This document shows, piece after piece, positions 54,803-63,587 of a stretch of 64,000 nucleotides of DNA. The translations under genes were made by a program, and so were the position numbers. The stretch is from Chroogloeocystis siderophila 5.2 s.c.1 (lineage in GTDB: Bacteria > Cyanobacteriota > Cyanobacteriia > Cyanobacteriales > Chroococcidiopsidaceae). The notes beneath the pieces are model-generated. The model was not told the DNA's origin and searched no databases. It worked only from the letters and a program-made list of their open reading frames with translations. Where the stretch lies: assembly GCF_001904655.1 (NCBI RefSeq), contig NZ_MRCC01000003.1, positions 62,001-126,000 of the forward strand. Reading direction: 5' to 3'. Within the stretch, counting starts at the first letter, position 1. Every line of letters starts with the position of its first letter.

Positions 54803-56107
54803 CTATATGATAGTATCAAGTACGCGGCGGATCGCTTGATAAATTGATTCGAGTTGCTCTGAGGTAATGCAGTAAGGTGGCATCAAGTAAAGCGTATTCC
54901 CCAGAGGACGTAAGAGAAATCCTTCCGCTAGAAACCTTTGTTTGAGGATTGGTGCGATCGCATTAAAATATCCACTCTGACTGTCTGTGACGATATCCAT
55001 CGCGGCAATCGTCCCGCAAGTGCGCACTTTATCGATTTTGGGATGATCCGGCAAGTATTTTTTTAGATAGCAGCGATGCTGCTGTTCTAGATTGCGAAAG
55101 TTAGGATTTTGTTCTAGCAATTCTAAAGACGCAACGCCTGTAGCACACGCTAAGGGATTTCCTGTGTATGAATGGCCATGAAAAAATGTTTTACTGACAT
55201 CATCACTGTAAAACGCACGATAAATATCCTCTGTCGCAACGGTTACAGCTAAAGGTAAGCAGCCGCCTGATAAACCTTTTGATAAACAAATGATATCCGG
55301 TGCGGTTTCTGCTTTTAAGCAAGCAAATAATTCACCAGTGCGCCCGAAGCCTGTCATCACCTCATCGTAAATGACAAGTACACCAAACGAGTGCGCCAAG
55401 TTTCCTAAAGCTTGTAGAAATTGTGGACGACATACTCGCATTCCCCCTGCACCCTGTACAAGTGGCTCGATAAAAAGACCTGCATATCGCGTAGGATTTT
55501 GTTTGAGAAGCCGCGTCAGGATTTCTAGAGTTTGTGCTTCACGTACTTCGACATCAGCATCATTATCAAACGTAGCAGGAAAAGGCACAAGCTCTGTCGA
55601 GAACATTAAGCGGTGAAAAGGCTGATCCCAGGGAGAATTACCTGCGATCGACATCGCTCCTATCGTATCGCCGTGATATCCACCTTCAAAGCTAATAAAC
55701 GTCGTGCGATCGCTTTCTCCTTGATTAAACCAATATTGATAAGCCATTTTCAGCGCGACTTCCATCGCTGTTGAGCCATTATCCGAAAAAAATACTCGCC
55801 TCAGCGATTTTGGGAGATGCTGAAGTAATTTTCTCGCTAGCTGTTCAGCTGGTTCGTGCGTAAAACCTGTAAAAATGACATGTTCTAAGGCTTGGGCTTG
55901 TTTGTAAAGCGCCTCAGCAAGTATAGGATGGCCGTGTCCATGAATCGTCACCCACCAACTGGAAATACAATCCATAATTTGGCGTTTATCTTCGAGTTCG
56001 AGCATCACGCCTTGTCCCTTGACGACTTTCAAAGGTATCGGCGCGGTTTTCATTTGGGTGAATGGTTGCCAAATCGGAGAATCATAAATTTCTTCAGTGC
56101 TGCTCAT
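54803..56107 (-). CDS. bioA: Adenosylmethionine-8-amino-7-oxononanoate aminotransferase
   Basis: 434-aa PLP-dependent class III aminotransferase of biotin synthesis, making DAPA from KAPA with S-adenosylmethionine as amino donor. The N-terminal SPIWQPFTQMKTAP is a BioA hallmark; SSWWVTIHGHGHP follows, and the PLP lysine lies in LSKGLSGGCLPLAVT. GGYHGDTIGAMSIAG and IYDEVMTGFGRTG are also conserved. Start ATG 56107. It precedes bioB on the same strand with an STRR between. Confidence 0.95.
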   Translation of the reverse strand: MSSTEEIYDSPIWQPFTQMKTAPIPLKVVKGQGVMLELEDKRQIMDCISSWWVTIHGHGHPILAEALYKQAQALEHVIFTGFTHEPAEQLARKLLQHLPKSLRRVFFSDNGSTAMEVALKMAYQYWFNQGESDRTTFISFEGGYHGDTIGAMSIAGNSPWDQPFHRLMFSTELVPFPATFDNDADVEVREAQTLEILTRLLKQNPTRYAGLFIEPLVQGAGGMRVCRPQFLQALGNLAHSFGVLVIYDEVMTGFGRTGELFACLKAETAPDIICLSKGLSGGCLPLAVTVATEDIYRAFYSDDVSKTFFHGHSYTGNPLACATGVASLELLEQNPNFRNLEQQHRCYLKKYLPDHPKIDKVRTCGTIAAMDIVTDSQSGYFNAIAPILKQRFLAEGFLLRPLGNTLYLMPPYCITSEQLESIYQAIRRVLDTII

Positions 56108-56454
56108 AAAAAAATCAACTTCTTTAACTAGAAAAGCTGTTAATAATCCAGAAAAATCAGAGAATACGACTCAATTTATTCCTTTTACCCGCTGTTCGCG
56201 AGTCATTCGCTACTTAATTCTTACTTGACTGCTGCGGTGAGTTAAGCGAAACTGACAATAATTGATGTGAGACTTCATCTATTGCTAAATTTTGTTAATT
56301 TTTTATTCTCTATAATTCGATAGATGAAACATTATTTAGCAATAGTGATAGTGAGGAGAGCGTACAGTAGGCATAAAAGCTTACAAATAGCAACGAGCAG
56401 CCGATGCAGTGTCGGTGCAAATTATAAATAAAGCTATGGTGATTAGCTAGAAGT
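56108..56454. other. Promoter region between bioA and the ycf35 operon
   Basis: About 350 bases. It contains an inverted repeat TATTGCTAAAT (56280-56290) and ATTTAGCAATA (56334-56344), 11 bp perfect with a 43-base spacer, and no ORF. It must carry the bioA promoter and that of the DUF2997 gene; the inverted repeat could be an operator or an RNA stem. Confidence 0.45.
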
Positions 56455-56664
56455 ATGGAAACGCTAGAGTTTGTGATTTATCCCGATGGTCGCGTACAGG
56501 AAAAAGTTTCCGGTATAGTCGGAGCAACTTGTACTGAAGTCACAGCCGCAATCGAAGCAGAACTGGGACACGTCGTCAGTCACCAGCCAAGCTCAGAATT
56601 TTATAATGCAGTACAACACCAATCTACAGTTGCAACAACCCAAGCTAGTTTTAGCGAGTGGTAA
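56455..56664 (+). CDS. DUF2997 family protein
   Basis: 69-aa small protein: METLEFVIYPDGRVQEKVSG then GATCTEVTAAIEAELGHVVS. The YPDGRVQEKVSGI block and the EAxLG element are the DUF2997 pattern; the function is not known. First gene of a three-gene unit with ycf35 (44-base gap) and a ferredoxin, an arrangement conserved in cyanobacteria and, in part, in plastid genomes. Confidence 0.85.
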   Translation: METLEFVIYPDGRVQEKVSGIVGATCTEVTAAIEAELGHVVSHQPSSEFYNAVQHQSTVATTQASFSEW

Positions 56665-56707
56665 CTTTACTAACTAGTCCAGTTTGATTCAATTCACAAC
56701 TACTACA

Positions 56708-57094
56708 ATGTCACACTTTAGCCAAATCAAAACACAAATCCGTAATCTTTCATCGTTACAAGCTGCGCTCACTGATTTAGGTATTAATTGGAAATCTGGT
56801 CCTAGAGCAGTTCGAGGCTATCGCGGTCAAACTCGTAATGCCGAAATCACCATTGAGCAGGAGAATGGTTACGATGTCGGTTTTAGTTGGAATGGCAAAG
56901 AATACGAACTTGTTGCTGATTTGCAATATTGGCAGCAAAATTTGTCTGTCGAAGGTTTCTTGAAAAAAATTACGCAGCGTTATGCCTATCACACAGTATT
57001 GAACGAAACCTCGCGCTTAGGATTTCAAGTAGCAGAACAGCAACAAAACGAAGACGGTTCAATTCGACTATTAGTACAGCGCTGGAGTGCGTAA
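56708..57094 (+). CDS. ycf35: Ycf35 / DUF1257 family protein
   Basis: 128 aa from ATG 56708; an upstream TTG 56684 would add eight residues. Sequence MSHFSQIKTQIRNLSSLQAAL, with GINWKSGPRAVRGYRGQ and GYDVGFSWNGKEYELVADLQ YW-type blocks, is the Ycf35/DUF1257 pattern of cyanobacteria and red-lineage plastids. Its stop codon shares a base with the ferredoxin start (TAATG at 57092-57096), suggesting translational coupling. Function unknown. Confidence 0.9.
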   Translation: MSHFSQIKTQIRNLSSLQAALTDLGINWKSGPRAVRGYRGQTRNAEITIEQENGYDVGFSWNGKEYELVADLQYWQQNLSVEGFLKKITQRYAYHTVLNETSRLGFQVAEQQQNEDGSIRLLVQRWSA

Positions 57095-57555
57095 TGTCTG
57101 ATTTTATGCCGCTGGAGCGAGCAAAATCTGGAGCAATGCGGTCGCACCTTGAACCCGAACTAGGTGGAATTTTTCGCGATGCACCTGAACGTTCAGGCTT
57201 AGAACCTGAGTTAGGCGGTGAACTACGGCAAAAAGGTGTTTATGTTGACGAAATCACCTGCATTGGTTGCAAGCACTGCGCCCATGTTGCCCGCAACACC
57301 TTCTACATTGAACCAGATTACGGTCGTTCGCGCGTCGTCCGTCAAGACGGAGACTCAGAAGAGTTAATTCAGGAAGCAATTGACACGTGTCCAGTTGATT
57401 GCATCCATTGGGTTGACTATACCGAACTGAAAAAACTCGAAGAAGAGCGACAGTATCAAGTCATCCCTATTGTTGGATACCCTGTAGAAGAAGCTGTTGT
57501 TGCTGCTCATCGGCGGCGTAAGAAGCGCCAAGCCCAGAAAAAGGCTCGCTATTAA
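57094..57555 (+). CDS. 4Fe-4S ferredoxin
   Basis: 153 aa. The cluster-binding motif is CIGCKHCAHVARNTFYIE with three close cysteines plus CPVDCIHWV at about residue 95, the pattern of single-cluster [4Fe-4S] ferredoxins; it has no second CxxCxxC. The N-terminal about 45 residues contain a repeated EPELGGxxR element (LEPELGGIFRDAP, LEPELGGELRQKG) that probably binds a partner; the C-terminal tail is basic (RRRKKRQAQKKARY). ATG 57094 overlaps the ycf35 stop by one base. A strong terminator follows. Confidence 0.9.
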   Translation: MSDFMPLERAKSGAMRSHLEPELGGIFRDAPERSGLEPELGGELRQKGVYVDEITCIGCKHCAHVARNTFYIEPDYGRSRVVRQDGDSEELIQEAIDTCPVDCIHWVDYTELKKLEEERQYQVIPIVGYPVEEAVVAAHRRRKKRQAQKKARY

Positions 57556-57580
57556 CTTTGATTTATATAATTTTTGTTGA

Positions 57581-57606
57581 AAAGGCTGTAACAACAGCCT
57601 TTTTTT
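57581..57606. terminator. Bidirectional Rho-independent terminator
   Basis: AAAGGCTGT (57581-57589), loop AACA, ACAGCCTTT (57594-57602) then T's to 57606. Serves the ferredoxin operon and, on the other strand, the DUF4335 gene ending at 57609. Confidence 0.9.
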
Positions 57607-57608
57607 GG

Positions 57609-59072
57609 TTACTCAGCAGCCTCACGCGGATCTCGCGAAACTTGTGGCGCTTCGCGATCTTCCAAAAAGGTTTGCACTTTGCCATCGGGTGTTAAAACGA
57701 CTCGAATTCTAGCTACTTGACCATCAGCAATGGGAGATACAAAAGGCTCGCCAATCAGAGGCATTCCAGTGCGGTCAATTTGGTCTCTAGCAGCTTGATT
57801 TAGCGGTTCAATACGTTGAATTGTGCCATCAACATCCAACAGCAAACTATACTCCAAGGTTTGCTTAACAGCTTCTGTTGGTTCCCAGCGGCGCTGAAAG
57901 AATTGTCGAGCTTCGGCTACCTGACTAATATTATCTAACGATGTAGGTTGACTTGGGGCTGGAGGAGGTTGGTTTGGCGATCGCACTGCCGCAGTCGTGT
58001 TATTTGCCGCCTGTCGCTGTGGTGCTGGTGCAGTTCGCTGCGTTTGAGATATTGCTGCTTGCGAACCAGGATTAGGAGCGTTAAGTTGCGCTAAAGGACT
58101 CGGTATCGCGATTGTGGGCGCAGAATTTCCCGCCGCAGCTGTACCGGTTTTATTCGGCGACCCTGGACTAATGACCGTTGTTTGTGGCGCTGGTGTCGTG
58201 CCCCCAGGAAGAGTAGACGACGGTGCGGCTGCGGTTGATTCAGTCGATGGGCTAGCGTTTGGGACAGGAATTGCGGGCAAGGGGGCGTTAGGCACGGGGA
58301 CAGGAGAACCCGCAGGTGGTGGAGGTGGTAATGTATCTAATGATGATAAAGGTGGTAGTGGTGAAGGCTGCGCCGCAAGCTGCTGTGGATCTTCCGTGAT
58401 TTGATTACTGGTTGCTGTTTGTTGAACAGGGCGATTAAGTTGTTGTAAGACAGCAAAGATACCTACGGCAAGTGTTAATCCGGCGGCAATCGTTGCCCAA
58501 GCGGGAGGAGTCGTACTTACTCGACGTTGGTTGAGGCTGGGTAGGGCTACAATATCCGCTTCAAATTCATCTAAAGCTGTTGCTAAATCAAAAAGTTGCA
58601 GTACGCTCAACTGCACTACAGGTCCGGTTGTGGGCGTTGCTAGAGGTCCCAAAAAGAGCGTATGTGATAACCCTGTACCAGGTTTCAGGAAGATTTGTTG
58701 CGCCCGCGCAAAAGGTGAATCAGAGGAATTGGTAGGTGAAATCACGATTTGGGAATTAGCAACCGAAGTGGTTGACTCAGCCGCAGTCGTTTGCGACGCC
58801 AACTGTGCAGTAAATTGGGCTGGCGATTGACTTAATAACTCTTGCACATACACTGAAACGGCTTGCTGTAAGGCTTCAAGTTGTTCGCGATCGCCTGTAA
58901 TCTGAACTCGTTGGTCTGGCGATCGCGGATCGTCAAAATGCAAATGAAAGCGTAACTGCGTGGCTACTGTCCGCCCAGCCCAACGCGACAATGGTGATTG
59001 AGGAGCCACAATTTCTAACGTACAAGTGGGCGGAGTATACCGACGGAGAACCTGTGAATTTGACAAAGCCAT
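57609..59072 (-). CDS. DUF4335 family protein
   Basis: 487 aa. The N-terminal half (RRYTPPTCTLEIVAPQSPLS, QLRFHLHFDDPR, LSVLQLFDLATALDEFEADI) matches the cyanobacterial DUF4335. A single hydrophobic helix at about 192-210 (AWATIAAGLTLAVGIFAVLQ) is followed by a long Pro/Ala/Ser/Thr-rich linker (about 230-370) and a C-terminal folded part (ARQFFQRRWEPTEAVKQTLE, VRVVLTPDGKVQTFLED). So probably a membrane-anchored protein with a flexible linker. DUF3038 lies upstream on the same strand, as elsewhere in cyanobacteria. Function unknown. Confidence 0.85.
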   Translation of the reverse strand: MALSNSQVLRRYTPPTCTLEIVAPQSPLSRWAGRTVATQLRFHLHFDDPRSPDQRVQITGDREQLEALQQAVSVYVQELLSQSPAQFTAQLASQTTAAESTTSVANSQIVISPTNSSDSPFARAQQIFLKPGTGLSHTLFLGPLATPTTGPVVQLSVLQLFDLATALDEFEADIVALPSLNQRRVSTTPPAWATIAAGLTLAVGIFAVLQQLNRPVQQTATSNQITEDPQQLAAQPSPLPPLSSLDTLPPPPPAGSPVPVPNAPLPAIPVPNASPSTESTAAAPSSTLPGGTTPAPQTTVISPGSPNKTGTAAAGNSAPTIAIPSPLAQLNAPNPGSQAAISQTQRTAPAPQRQAANNTTAAVRSPNQPPPAPSQPTSLDNISQVAEARQFFQRRWEPTEAVKQTLEYSLLLDVDGTIQRIEPLNQAARDQIDRTGMPLIGEPFVSPIADGQVARIRVVLTPDGKVQTFLEDREAPQVSRDPREAAE

Positions 59073-59087
59073 AGGTGAGAACTTAGC

Positions 59088-59115
59088 AGGGGTCAGGGGT
59101 CAGGGGTTAGGGATC
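59088..59115. repeat. STRR heptamer array (4 units)
   Basis: AGGGGTC AGGGGTC AGGGGTT AGGGATC, four units between the DUF4335 and DUF3038 genes. Confidence 0.85.
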
Positions 59116-59170
59116 AGCGGGAAACTGGGAGTTATGAATGATGTCAGAATTCAAGACTAGTTAATAATCA

Positions 59171-59198
59171 CTCGCTCCTTGCTCCTCGCTCCTCGCCC
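59171..59198. repeat. STRR heptamer array (4 units), second type
   Basis: CTCGCTC CTTGCTC CTCGCTC CTCGCCC, right beside the DUF3038 stop. A different heptamer family from that at 59088. Confidence 0.8.
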
Positions 59199-59203
59199 CT
59201 TAA

Positions 59204-59800
59204 CTATTTCGAGCGATCTAGCAGTGCTAACCAAAGGCGACGATGACCGCCAGGCGCACTATAAAATAACAAGTCAATCAAGAGTTTGAGCGCCAACTGA
59301 GTTAGGACATCGGTGGAGACGTTTTCATCTTCCTCCATGCGTTCTTGGTAGGTGTTACTGAAAGCATCTAGATAATCTCCTAAAAGAGCGGCTTTGTGAG
59401 GAGCTTCATTGTTTTGGGTGACTTGTTCAAGCAAAGCAACCGCGCGGCGAATTCGTTCTTGGTGTTGTTTTGCGAGGTAGCAGCTGATTAAAACAAGCGA
59501 TCGCGCTTCTTCTACATCGAGCTTTTTTCTTCCTCCTTCGCCTTTACGAAGTGGATTTGATTGGCGTAGTCGCCATAGTGCTACGCGGTCTGGGATTTTG
59601 GACTCTAGATTAAGTTGAGCCGCAGCTTGGAGCATTGCCTCTGAGCCAATCCCCGCCAAAGCTTCAAGCGCCAACAATACCAAGTCCAGCTGAGCCTTGA
59701 TGTTATCTAATTGGGCTGGGTTGGGCTGAATATTAGTAAGCTCTTCCCATCGTGGAGTTGGTGTCGGCGATTGTGCGCTGGAGTGCATAACCTTAAGCAT
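59204..59800 (-). CDS. DUF3038 family protein
   Basis: 198 aa, mostly helical: LDNIKAQLDLVLLALEALAG, LRQSNPLRKGEGGRKKLDVE, EEARSLVLISCYLAKQHQER, LKLLIDLLFYSAPGGHRRLW. This is the DUF3038 pattern, found beside DUF4335 in cyanobacterial genomes; both functions unknown. Start ATG 59800, though Met5 (59788) is possible. The pair is separated only by repeat arrays. Confidence 0.85.
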   Translation of the reverse strand: MLKVMHSSAQSPTPTPRWEELTNIQPNPAQLDNIKAQLDLVLLALEALAGIGSEAMLQAAAQLNLESKIPDRVALWRLRQSNPLRKGEGGRKKLDVEEARSLVLISCYLAKQHQERIRRAVALLEQVTQNNEAPHKAALLGDYLDAFSNTYQERMEEDENVSTDVLTQLALKLLIDLLFYSAPGGHRRLWLALLDRSK

Positions 59801-60026
59801 AGGAGATAATACAAAAATGGGCTTTTATTGTTACCCATTTTGAAACCAAAGTTGTCTAAATCGACGTTGATTTCTAATTAGCTACCAGCTTATCCTGTTT
59901 GGTTCAAATGTAAAATCGCTCTTGTAAAAAAAGCAGGGGAAGAAATACTACAAATAAACTTTTCTGTTACGATCACTAACCACTAGCGACTCATCACTAG
60001 TTACTCTTTCCCTCGCCCCCTATTAC

Positions 60027-62441
60027 TTATTCGATATAAGCAACGGTGACACCTGTTCCACCATCTTCTGGGGCTGCTGGCTCAAAGCGGTTAACGCGGG
60101 GATTTTGTTGCAAGAAAGTGTGTACTCCCTGCCTTAGCTTGCCAGTTCCATGACCGTGAATAATCCATAATGGTCCTTGGGCTTGAGCGATCGCGCGTTC
60201 TAAGACAATCTCAGCATCTGCAACTCGGCTTCCGCGCAGATCGATAGTGTTTTGTGAGGTGCGGATTGCGAGGGCGGATTGCGGTGTAGTCAGGGCATCT
60301 TGCTTAGTACTATTGCGCGGTGTTTCTTTAACTTGCTTCTTAGTTGTGACTGGTTCGGCTTTTTGTCCGTCGAGCGATTCTATATCTTCGAGCTTGACAT
60401 TCATTTTCATGATTCCGAAGCGAACACTTAATTCGCCATCTTCGTCGGGGGCGCTGATCACTTCAGCCGTTTGCTCAAGACGCGGTATGCGAATGCGATC
60501 GCCTACTTGAGGTTTAAATCCTGGTTTGGGTTTGGGTGGCGGCGGAAGATGATTTTTGGCAATTTGAGTCAGCGCATTTGTTGCTTGTTGCGCGTCTTGG
60601 GCTGTCGTCGAACCTTGCTGGAGACGACGTATTACTTGCGCGATTTCACCTTTGGCTTGCACAAGCGCTTGTTGAATCGATTGCTCTTGCTGCTGTCGCA
60701 GTTGCGCTTCGCGCTCTTGCAGTTGTGCGGCTTTTTGCGATACTTCGGTATATAGCCGCTGTACTTGTTGTAGTAATTGTTCTGCTTGAGCTGCTTTAGT
60801 TTCTTGGAGCCGCCGTTGTGCTTCTAATCCGGCGATTACCTGGTTGACGTCTTCGGTTGCACCGCCTATTTTAGTTTTAGCTTGCTCGACAACTTCAGCG
60901 TTTAGCCCTAGGCGGCGGGCAATTGTCAAGGCGTTAGAACGTCCTGGAATTCCCCACAACAGGCGATAAGTTGGCGAAAGGCTTTCCTCATCAAACTCGA
61001 CAGAAGCATTCTCAAAGCGTTCGTCTTGATATTTCAAAGCTTTTAGTTCGCCAAAGTGAGTCGTGGCAATACTTAATTGCGTGTGGTCTGCTAAGTATTG
61101 TAGAAGCGCGATCGCTAAAGCACTGCCTTCTGCGGGGTCAGTTCCTGCACCTACTTCGTCGAGTAACACGAGCGAGGAGTGAGCGGTTAGTTCTTGAGTG
61201 TTTGATAGGGCATCGATAATTCGACTGATGCGGCGAATGTGACCGGAGAATGTCGATAAGCTCTGTTGAAGTGACTGTTCGTCGCCAATATCAGCTAATA
61301 CCTGGTCAAACCACGGAATTTCTACAGGTTCGCGTGCTGGAACAAATAAACCCACCTTTGCCATCAAAGCCGCTAAGCCGAGGGTTTTGAGCGTGACTGT
61401 TTTACCTCCCGTATTTGGTCCTGTAATCGTCACTACCCGAATTTGTGGTTTAATGACTAAATCAACTGGAACGACTGCCGTGCCTTGTTCGTGAGCAAAC
61501 TGCCATATTAGCAACGGATGGTGCAATTGCCGTAAGGTAATAGTTTCGCCTTCACTGCGTTGAATGAAGCGTGGTGGATTTGCTTTTAGCCAGTAGCTAT
61601 AACGCGCGCGGGCGCACGCCAAGTCAAGAATTGTTGCAACACTTAATAAATGTTCTAAATCAGGTGTAACCGCCGCGATTTGCTCAGATAATTTCCGACG
61701 GATTGCGGTTTCTTCAGCTTGCTCTTTGACGGTTAATTGTCGTAATTGATTACCTAAAGGAACGACTGAATTCGGTTCAATGTAAAGTGTTGCGCCACTT
61801 GTAGAAGTATCATGTACAATTCCTGGAATCGCATCTTTTTGGGGTGCTTTGACGGGAATCACAAAGCGATCGCCGCGTTTAGTAATCAGTTGCTCTTGTA
61901 CCGCACTCGCTTGCCGTTGCAGAATATTTTGCAGTTTTTGCGTGATTTGACTGCGAATTTGCCGCAGCGAACTGCGAATATTTGATAGTGTTGTGCTGGC
62001 ACGATCGCTGACTTGTCCGCGCTCATCGATACAACGATGAATTTCCTGCTCGATTTCGGGATAAGTGCGAATGTCTTCTACTAAAGCGCTGAGGACGGGT
62101 ACATCAGGATGGTTGTCAATTGCGCGACGTAGCTGGCGAGTTCCTGCAAGCGTCGTTGCGATCGCTAAAAGTTCTTCCCCAGCTAAAACGCCTTGGTGTT
62201 GTACGCGCGCTAACGCATCGCCAATATCTTGAATACCTTCAAACGACAAACCTCCCGTGAGGCTGTTTTCTAGCTGGTATGCTTCCTGCGTTTGGGCAAG
62301 AAGTTCTTCACTGTGTTTTTGGGATTGCGGGATTTGCAAATTACGCGCTGCTGTTGCCCCTAATTTCGTTGCCGCAAAAGTGGACAAGTGTTGACACAGG
62401 CGCGACCATTCGAGTAATTCTAGCGTCTCTGATTGAATCAA
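60027..62441 (-). CDS. mutS2: MutS2 family ATPase/endonuclease with Smr domain
   Basis: 804 aa. Walker A GPNTGGKT (341-348), then LVLLDEVGAGTDPAEGS as Walker B and the signature loop; the core ATPase is thus intact. A long coiled coil (about 510-640) and the KOW-like part follow, and the C-terminal Smr nuclease domain starts DLRGSRVADAEIVLERAI (about 735) with IIHGHGTGKLR. MutS2 binds recombination intermediates and collided ribosomes; it is not the mismatch-repair MutS. ATG 62441 gives the usual N-terminus. Confidence 0.95.
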   Translation of the reverse strand: MIQSETLELLEWSRLCQHLSTFAATKLGATAARNLQIPQSQKHSEELLAQTQEAYQLENSLTGGLSFEGIQDIGDALARVQHQGVLAGEELLAIATTLAGTRQLRRAIDNHPDVPVLSALVEDIRTYPEIEQEIHRCIDERGQVSDRASTTLSNIRSSLRQIRSQITQKLQNILQRQASAVQEQLITKRGDRFVIPVKAPQKDAIPGIVHDTSTSGATLYIEPNSVVPLGNQLRQLTVKEQAEETAIRRKLSEQIAAVTPDLEHLLSVATILDLACARARYSYWLKANPPRFIQRSEGETITLRQLHHPLLIWQFAHEQGTAVVPVDLVIKPQIRVVTITGPNTGGKTVTLKTLGLAALMAKVGLFVPAREPVEIPWFDQVLADIGDEQSLQQSLSTFSGHIRRISRIIDALSNTQELTAHSSLVLLDEVGAGTDPAEGSALAIALLQYLADHTQLSIATTHFGELKALKYQDERFENASVEFDEESLSPTYRLLWGIPGRSNALTIARRLGLNAEVVEQAKTKIGGATEDVNQVIAGLEAQRRLQETKAAQAEQLLQQVQRLYTEVSQKAAQLQEREAQLRQQQEQSIQQALVQAKGEIAQVIRRLQQGSTTAQDAQQATNALTQIAKNHLPPPPKPKPGFKPQVGDRIRIPRLEQTAEVISAPDEDGELSVRFGIMKMNVKLEDIESLDGQKAEPVTTKKQVKETPRNSTKQDALTTPQSALAIRTSQNTIDLRGSRVADAEIVLERAIAQAQGPLWIIHGHGTGKLRQGVHTFLQQNPRVNRFEPAAPEDGGTGVTVAYIE

Positions 62442-62930
62442 AGCTTAACCGTTATGCAGGTGCGATAAGTGGGTGAATAGCTTGTTATGATTAAGCAAAC
62501 TGCTATTTCTATTGTAGCGAATTCGCAACAATTCTTTTGCAGCAATGAGTACTTGGATATCTAGAAGTAAAATAAATTTCCCTGCAATTTGGTACGCTAG
62601 CAAAAACAGTATTGGAACTTAAGAAGTAAACAGGCGTGGATATTCAGATTGGGCCTGGGAAAATGGCTCGCCGAGCCTACGGAATTGATGAGATTGCGCT
62701 CGTTCCTGGACAGCGCACAATAGTGTTGCCTCAGTATTGTTACCTTCAGCTAGTTTTACAACTAGTAATGTAGCGAGGGAAGATTCAGATTCCAGCGTTG
62801 CTCAGTAGAGATAAAGCTTAAGTTTGATTATTCTGATAAGCTACCTGCGTAAATCTTGCTTTTTATTACGAATTATTTTAGATAATTTCTGTAGTTTCTA
62901 TAAATTGCCTGTACTCTCTTACCAAATTTC
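62442..62930. other. Gap between mutS2 and secreted protein gene
   Basis: About 490 bases. Contains the guaB3 fragment (62636-62773); the rest (AT-rich ends) has no gene I can support. Confidence 0.5.
62636..62773 (+). pseudogene. guaB3 (IMP dehydrogenase family) 5' fragment
   Basis: GTG-started frame reading VDIQIGPGKMARRAYGIDEI then ALVPGQRT, the N-terminal signature of GuaB3-type IMP dehydrogenase family proteins, followed by unrelated codons and a stop at 62771. Only about 28 codons match; the full protein is near 390 aa. It is either an incomplete duplication or a relic; an intact copy presumably lies elsewhere. Confidence 0.7.
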
Positions 62931-63587
62931 ATGTGTAGGTCTGAAGCTAAGTTAACTAGTTCACTGTTGTTTTTGATACTTCTTACTGGATTACCTGTAA
63001 CTGCACAAACAACCAATTTTAGTGGTAAAAAATTGCCGAGTCGAGCCAATGTGGAGTTCAATCAGCATTGGTCAGTTAAAGACGTAGTGGCTCTTGCCAA
63101 CAAACATAAAGTCAAAATTTCGCAGCTTGAGAGTAGCTATGTTATTGGCTCTACAGAAATTTACGATGGTTATGTCAATCCTGAAACTGGAACCACAGCA
63201 GATCTTGAGGCAAATTATGCAAAAAAACGCTTGGATTATTTCGCTGACATAGTAGCCTTAGAATCTAATATGGCTAACTATGAACGTATTGAACTCCAGC
63301 CAAGGCTCAATGCAATGAAAGCAATTCTCAACAAGCGACAAAATATTGCACCAGTACGTGTAGCTAAGGCATCTTTTTACGGAGAAACATCAAATCTTAT
63401 AGGAATTGCTCAATCTAATATATCGGCTAAAGTTAGCGTTATCGACCAACAGACCATACAAAAGCTAATACAAGAAAGGATTCAACGTGAAAGTCTTCCC
63501 AGGAGGTTCGGTCCAGAGTATGTTCCTAACCAAGTAAATGAACATTTGAATTTCCAACATCTATTTGCAGCATTAAACCCAAGCTGA
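62931..63587 (+). CDS. Secreted protein of unknown function
   Basis: 218 aa. Signal peptide: hydrophobic SSLLFLILLTGLPVTAQ with likely cleavage after TAQ (residue 26). The mature part is hydrophilic, partly helical (VKDVVALANKHKVKISQLES, YAKKRLDYFADIVALESNMA), with no recognisable motif. The frame stops at TGA 63585-63587, but the same frame stays open for the remaining 413 bases of the window, so it may be an interrupted longer gene. No family recognised. Confidence 0.55.
   Translation: MCRSEAKLTSSLLFLILLTGLPVTAQTTNFSGKKLPSRANVEFNQHWSVKDVVALANKHKVKISQLESSYVIGSTEIYDGYVNPETGTTADLEANYAKKRLDYFADIVALESNMANYERIELQPRLNAMKAILNKRQNIAPVRVAKASFYGETSNLIGIAQSNISAKVSVIDQQTIQKLIQERIQRESLPRRFGPEYVPNQVNEHLNFQHLFAALNPS

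Noticed and set aside
56929-57093. N-terminal extension of the ferredoxin
   Set aside because: Lies within ycf35; the ATG at 57094 matches the family start and the overlapping stop.
58114-58404. 96-aa Gly/Ala-rich ORF on the + strand
   Set aside because: Antisense to the Pro/Ala-rich linker of the DUF4335 protein; composition is a mirror of that linker.
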